A stretch of DNA of 64,000 nt from Streptomyces yatensis (lineage in GTDB: Bacteria > Actinomycetota > Actinomycetes > Streptomycetales > Streptomycetaceae): the NCBI RefSeq assembly GCF_018069625.1, contig NZ_CP072941.1, positions 9,610,001 to 9,674,000 of the forward strand, given 5' to 3'. A program made the translations under genes and the position numbers. Positions 61,061 through 64,000 of the stretch are shown piece after piece. The notes below the pieces were generated by a model. That model was given only the letters and a program-made list of their open reading frames with translations. It was not told the DNA's origin and ran no database searches. Position 1 is the first letter of the stretch, and every line of letters begins with the position of its first letter.

Positions 61061-61192
61061 CGTTGCCCGCCCCGGTGGTCCGCTTTACCGTCACTTCTGC
61101 CGCGCAGCGCGGGAACGGGAGCTCCGCCTCCCAGCGTGACGCCGGTCTGTATCACCGCGAGGGGAGTGATGCAGCCCGGCGCCGTACGGTGC

Positions 61193-62152
61193 TCACAGCT
61201 CCGAGGGCTTCTTTCCCGCGGTGGGCGCGGCGCCGACTCGGGGGCGTGCCGTACCACGTCCCCGGGTGACGGCGAGCACCGCACCCGAGAGCAGCACCAG
61301 GGCGCCCACCGCCTGCAGAGAGCCGAAGGACTCGCCCAGGAAGAGCATGGCGCACCCGGTGTTGATCACCGGGACCATGAACATCATCAGGGACGCGGAC
61401 GCCGGACCCACCGCGCCCACTCCCCGGTAGTAGAGGAGATTGGCGACGGCGGCCGGACCGATGGCGAGGAACACCACGTTCAGCCAGAGGCCGGCCGGCA
61501 GCTCACTCCAGTGCGTCTCGCCGAGATCGGGTGCGGCGAGTGCCCCCAACAGCACTGCCCCCGCACACGTGGCGTAGGTCGTGGCGCGCAGCGGATCGAC
61601 ACCGGCCAGCACCCGCGGCCCGATGAGCGTGTACGCGGCCCAGCACACCGCGCTGAGCAGATAGAGCAGATCGCCCGTCAGCCGGGTGGCGCCGCCGTGC
61701 GCGCTGCCGCCCGCGCCGAAGAAGAACACCACCGCCCCGGCGAGCCCGAGCGTGAGCCCCGCCAGCCGTCCCCCGGTGGGCCGGTCACGGCCGGTGACCA
61801 GGAGAAAGGCGCTGGTGAGCACCGGGCTCAGAACGGGGATGAGGATTCCCGCGTCGAGCGAGGGCGCCAGCGACAGCCCCCAGAAGAAGAAGCCGTTGTA
61901 GGCGAACACCCCCAGCAGGCCCGCGAGCGCGGCCCGCCCGCCGCCGCGTGCGGAAGCCGGGGCGCCTGATCTGCCGAAGAGCGCCACGGCCGCCAGCAGG
62001 GCGACGGCCCCGCCGCCGAAGCGCAGCAGCGCCGCCACGGTGTGCGGCATCTGGGCGACCACCGACTTGGAGCTGGAGAAGGCGCTGCCCCACAGCAGCA
62101 TGGTGATGGTGAGCAGGAGATACGGGCTCTTCCAGCCCCTGTTCGCAGGCAT
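61193..62152 (-). CDS. EamA/DMT family transporter
   Basis: Integral membrane protein of 319 residues with ten hydrophobic helices in two EamA repeats, the drug/metabolite transporter layout. LLTITMLLWGSAFSSSKSVV opens the first repeat and AVCWAAYTLIGPRVL the second. The Arg-rich C-terminus is cytoplasmic. Members export amino acids, purines or drugs; no substrate can be assigned. It is divergent from the GST-like gene. Confidence 0.88.
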   Translation of the reverse strand: MPANRGWKSPYLLLTITMLLWGSAFSSSKSVVAQMPHTVAALLRFGGGAVALLAAVALFGRSGAPASARGGGRAALAGLLGVFAYNGFFFWGLSLAPSLDAGILIPVLSPVLTSAFLLVTGRDRPTGGRLAGLTLGLAGAVVFFFGAGGSAHGGATRLTGDLLYLLSAVCWAAYTLIGPRVLAGVDPLRATTYATCAGAVLLGALAAPDLGETHWSELPAGLWLNVVFLAIGPAAVANLLYYRGVGAVGPASASLMMFMVPVINTGCAMLFLGESFGSLQAVGALVLLSGAVLAVTRGRGTARPRVGAAPTAGKKPSEL

Positions 62153-62354
62153 GCCCCGACCCTGGCCCGTGGCCCGGCTTCCGGTCTTGAACGCTGGTGC
62201 GCCCGCGCCCCCGTAGCGCCACCCTGTCCGATCCGTGAGGAATACCCCTTCCCGGGGCGTGGAACCGAGTAGGTGTCATCCGTGGCGCACACGCCTCGGA
62301 GGACGACCCGTGACACGGACCGTTCACGACGGTTCCCGCTTCGGAAGGTGGTAG

Positions 62355-63383
62355 GTGGTCCCGTTGAACACCGCTGACCAGGAGACACGCAGCGAGCGCA
62401 AGGAATTCCGCCGATCCGGGCCGCACTTCGCCGACCGGATCACCGCCGACGGCCGGAACGGCTGGCCGGTGGAGGCCGGGCGCTATCGGCTGGTGGTCAG
62501 CCGGGCCTGCCCGTGGGCGAGCCGGGCGCTGATCTCACGGCGGCTGCTCGGTCTGGAGGCGGCCCTCTCGCTGGCCATCACCGATCCCATCCAGGACGAG
62601 CGCAGCTGGCGCTTCACCCTGGACCCGGGGGACCGGGACCCGGTGCTGGGCATCGGCTTCCTCAGTGAGGCGTACGACGCCCGCGAGACCGGATATCCGG
62701 GCGGGGTGAGCGTGCCCGCGGTCGTGGACGTCCCCAGTGGAGTGCTGGTCACCAACGACTTCCACCGGATCACCCTGGACCTCGCCACCGAATGGACCGC
62801 CCTCCAGCGCGAGGGCGCCCCGGACCTGTACCCCGAGGAGCACCGCGAGGAGATCGACGAGGTGGCGGAGGGGGTCTACCGCGATGTGAACAACGGTGTG
62901 TACCGGGCGGGCTTCGCCGAGCGCCAGGACACCTACGACGACGCGTACCGACGTCTCTTCGCCCGCCTCGACGAGCTGTCCGAGCGGCTGTCCACGCGCC
63001 GCTATCTGGTCGGCGAGACCATCACCGAGGCCGATATCCGGCTGTTCACCACGCTGGTCCGCTTCGACGCCGTCTACCACGGCCACTTCAAGTGCAACCG
63101 CAACAAGCTCAGCGAGGATCCGGTGCTGTGGGCCTACGTCCGTGACCTCTTCCAGACACCGGGTTTCGGGGACACCGTCGACTTCGACCACATCAAGCGC
63201 CACTACTACCGGGTGCACACCAACATCAACCCCACCGGCATCGTTCCGCTCGGCCCCGACCTCTCCGGCTGGCTGACCCCGCATCACCGTGAGGAGCTGG
63301 GCGGGCGTCCGTTCGGCGACGGCACCGCGCCCGGACCGGTGCCGGACGGCGAGGTGGTGCCGGAGGAGGGCCGGGCGGACTGA
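62355..63383 (+). CDS. glutathione S-transferase Xi/Omega-type (glutathionyl-hydroquinone reductase-like)
   Basis: Enzyme of 342 residues with the ECM4/PcpF family layout: thioredoxin-like N-domain with SRACPWASRALI (catalytic Cys near residue 52), helical C-domain with YLVGETITEADIRLFTTLVRFDAVY near residues 215-239, and HIKRHYY near residue 277. It reduces thiol-conjugated quinones. Actinomycetes lack glutathione and use mycothiol, so the natural thiol partner is probably mycothiol or another thiol (inference). GTG 62355 follows GGAAGG. Confidence 0.87.
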   Translation: MVPLNTADQETRSERKEFRRSGPHFADRITADGRNGWPVEAGRYRLVVSRACPWASRALISRRLLGLEAALSLAITDPIQDERSWRFTLDPGDRDPVLGIGFLSEAYDARETGYPGGVSVPAVVDVPSGVLVTNDFHRITLDLATEWTALQREGAPDLYPEEHREEIDEVAEGVYRDVNNGVYRAGFAERQDTYDDAYRRLFARLDELSERLSTRRYLVGETITEADIRLFTTLVRFDAVYHGHFKCNRNKLSEDPVLWAYVRDLFQTPGFGDTVDFDHIKRHYYRVHTNINPTGIVPLGPDLSGWLTPHHREELGGRPFGDGTAPGPVPDGEVVPEEGRAD

Positions 63384-63847
63384 AGTCGCACATGTCGTAT
63401 TCCCATGCCATCCCGCCCTCGCATGCGGCCTTGTTCGCCCGGTCTTCAACTGATCGGCACACCTGTTACACAGACGCCATGTGTGCCGCCCGGCTCATGC
63501 GCCACCTCGGCCCCGGCGCCGGCGGTCCGACCCGAAATGACGCGCGTCGCATCGTCCGAGGGATGCGATGTCACGTGAGGTCGGTGGCCTTTCTGTGAAG
63601 GAAGGGCGTCGCTGCTGTGTGTGAGTGTGTCCGTCGTGTGATCGGAAAGTGGCGGAATGCCCGATTCCGGACCGTGGTTGATTCGCCGCGCGGCGGGCCC
63701 CGTGGTTACATCCCTTCCGCGCTCAGGCATTTCACGGAGCCCGGTGTTCTCCGGGTATCCCGTGTCCATGCCGCGGGAGCTGATTCCCCTCGGTTCCCGT
63801 GCGCTGTTGCAAGCTCAACGAGACGTTCACCCAAGGGAGACGCAACA
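63384..63847 (+). promoter_or_regulatory. intergenic region before the small leader-peptide gene, no gene seen
   Basis: This 464-bp gap has no convincing open frame with a start and ribosome site and no perfect palindrome that I could find. It is somewhat poorer in GC than its neighbours (for example 63600-63700). It presumably carries the promoter of the peptide gene at 63848. Confidence 0.6.
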
Positions 63848-64000
63848 ATGAACAACGCGCCCAAGGTCGCGACCCAGGAGATCTCCGACGCCGAGCTGGA
63901 CAACGTGGCGGGCGGGATCGCCAGCCCCGTGGGCGACGTCCTCGGCACCGTCGCCGGCCCGGTGGCCGGCGCCCTCGGCACCGTCACCGGCACGGTTGAC
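63848..64000 (+). CDS. double-glycine leader peptide, possible RiPP precursor (3' end outside window)
   Basis: The first 51 codons of a small gene, still open at the window edge. ATG 63848 follows AGGGAG with good spacing. The start MNNAPKVATQEISDAELDNV is followed by AGG; ELDNVAGG is the classic Gly-Gly leader end of lanthipeptide and other RiPP precursors cleaved by a peptidase-ABC exporter. After it comes IASPVGDVLGTVAGPVAGAL and a further Gly/Thr/Val-rich part, with GTV repeated three times and no Cys in the visible portion. It could be a RiPP or a small unmodified secreted peptide. Processing genes, if any, lie beyond the right edge. Confidence 0.62.
   Translation, partial: MNNAPKVATQEISDAELDNVAGGIASPVGDVLGTVAGPVAGALGTVTGTVD

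Noticed and set aside
1..64000. tRNA or rRNA genes
   Set aside because: I looked for cloverleaf-like GTTCGAATC/T-loop strings and conserved rRNA words and saw none; a tRNAscan or Rfam run would be the decisive check.

Overview
The window looks like a stretch of Streptomyces (or a close actinomycete relative) chromosome. GC is very high, third codon positions are strongly G/C-biased, and long open frames shadow most genes on the opposite strand. GTG starts with GGAGG-type ribosome sites are frequent, as are PucR, TetR, GNAT and secreted-protein families typical of that genus. I saw no tRNA, rRNA, CRISPR array, transposase or integrase. The genus call is inferred from style and gene content, not from a marker gene.

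Left part (1-12.4 kb): a catabolic island that looks built for guanidino or polyamine compounds. It holds an MFS carrier (cut by the window edge), a HAD hydrolase, an amine-oxidase-like FAD enzyme, a ureohydrolase of the agmatinase/guanidinobutyrase type, an NCS1 permease, a cyclase-family hydrolase, a small NTF2-like protein and an aldehyde dehydrogenase. Two PucR-type regulators sit in it. The expected flow is uptake, oxidation of the amine to an aldehyde, oxidation to the acid, and removal of urea from the guanidino group.

12.4-26.3 kb: mostly unlinked single genes. They include a secreted PHB-depolymerase/CE1-like esterase with a promoter overlapped by a perfect CebR-type operator, a sigma-like/anti-sigma-like/ricin-lectin membrane protein, a propeller-repeat protein, an aldo-keto reductase, a Vms1/baeRF-like protein, an ABC-F antibiotic-resistance-type ATPase with a long leader, and a phosphoribosyltransferase-erythromycin esterase fusion.

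26.8-42.7 kb: the biosynthetic core, six tightly coupled plus-strand genes (four of the five junctions overlap; the other has 3 bp). It is an iterative PKS of the polyunsaturated-fatty-acid/heterocyst-glycolipid (PfaA/HglE) style. The first protein is enoyl-reductase-like x2, KS, AT, ACP, KR. The second is KS, AT, DH, phosphopantetheinyl transferase. They are followed by a free ACP, an alpha/beta hydrolase with a cysteine nucleophile, an MGT-type glycosyltransferase, and a zinc-ribbon methyltransferase with a hydrophobic C-terminal segment. A glycosylated reduced polyketide or lipid is the likely product (inference). The first PKS carries a striking 18-bp (six-residue) tandem repeat within its KR region.

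42.7-50.7 kb: a minus-strand, siphovirus-like tail module facing the PKS operon. It has a major tail protein, a tail-assembly chaperone pair with a probable -1 ribosomal frameshift, a short or split tape measure, distal-tail-like and receptor/fibre-like proteins, plus a small HTH protein and a Cys-rich protein. No capsid, portal, terminase, integrase or lysis gene is visible. It may be a domesticated non-contractile tail particle.

50.8-64 kb: an SDR oxidoreductase, a Tat-exported GH3 beta-glucosidase with PA14 domain, a GNAT protein, a secreted amidase-6 protein, a P450/TetR divergent pair with a 13-bp-arm operator, a lipoprotein, a PucR/CdaR-like regulator, an EamA exporter and a glutathionyl-hydroquinone-reductase-like enzyme. 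At the right edge is the start of a small double-glycine-leader peptide gene, possibly the precursor of a RiPP cluster lying outside the window.
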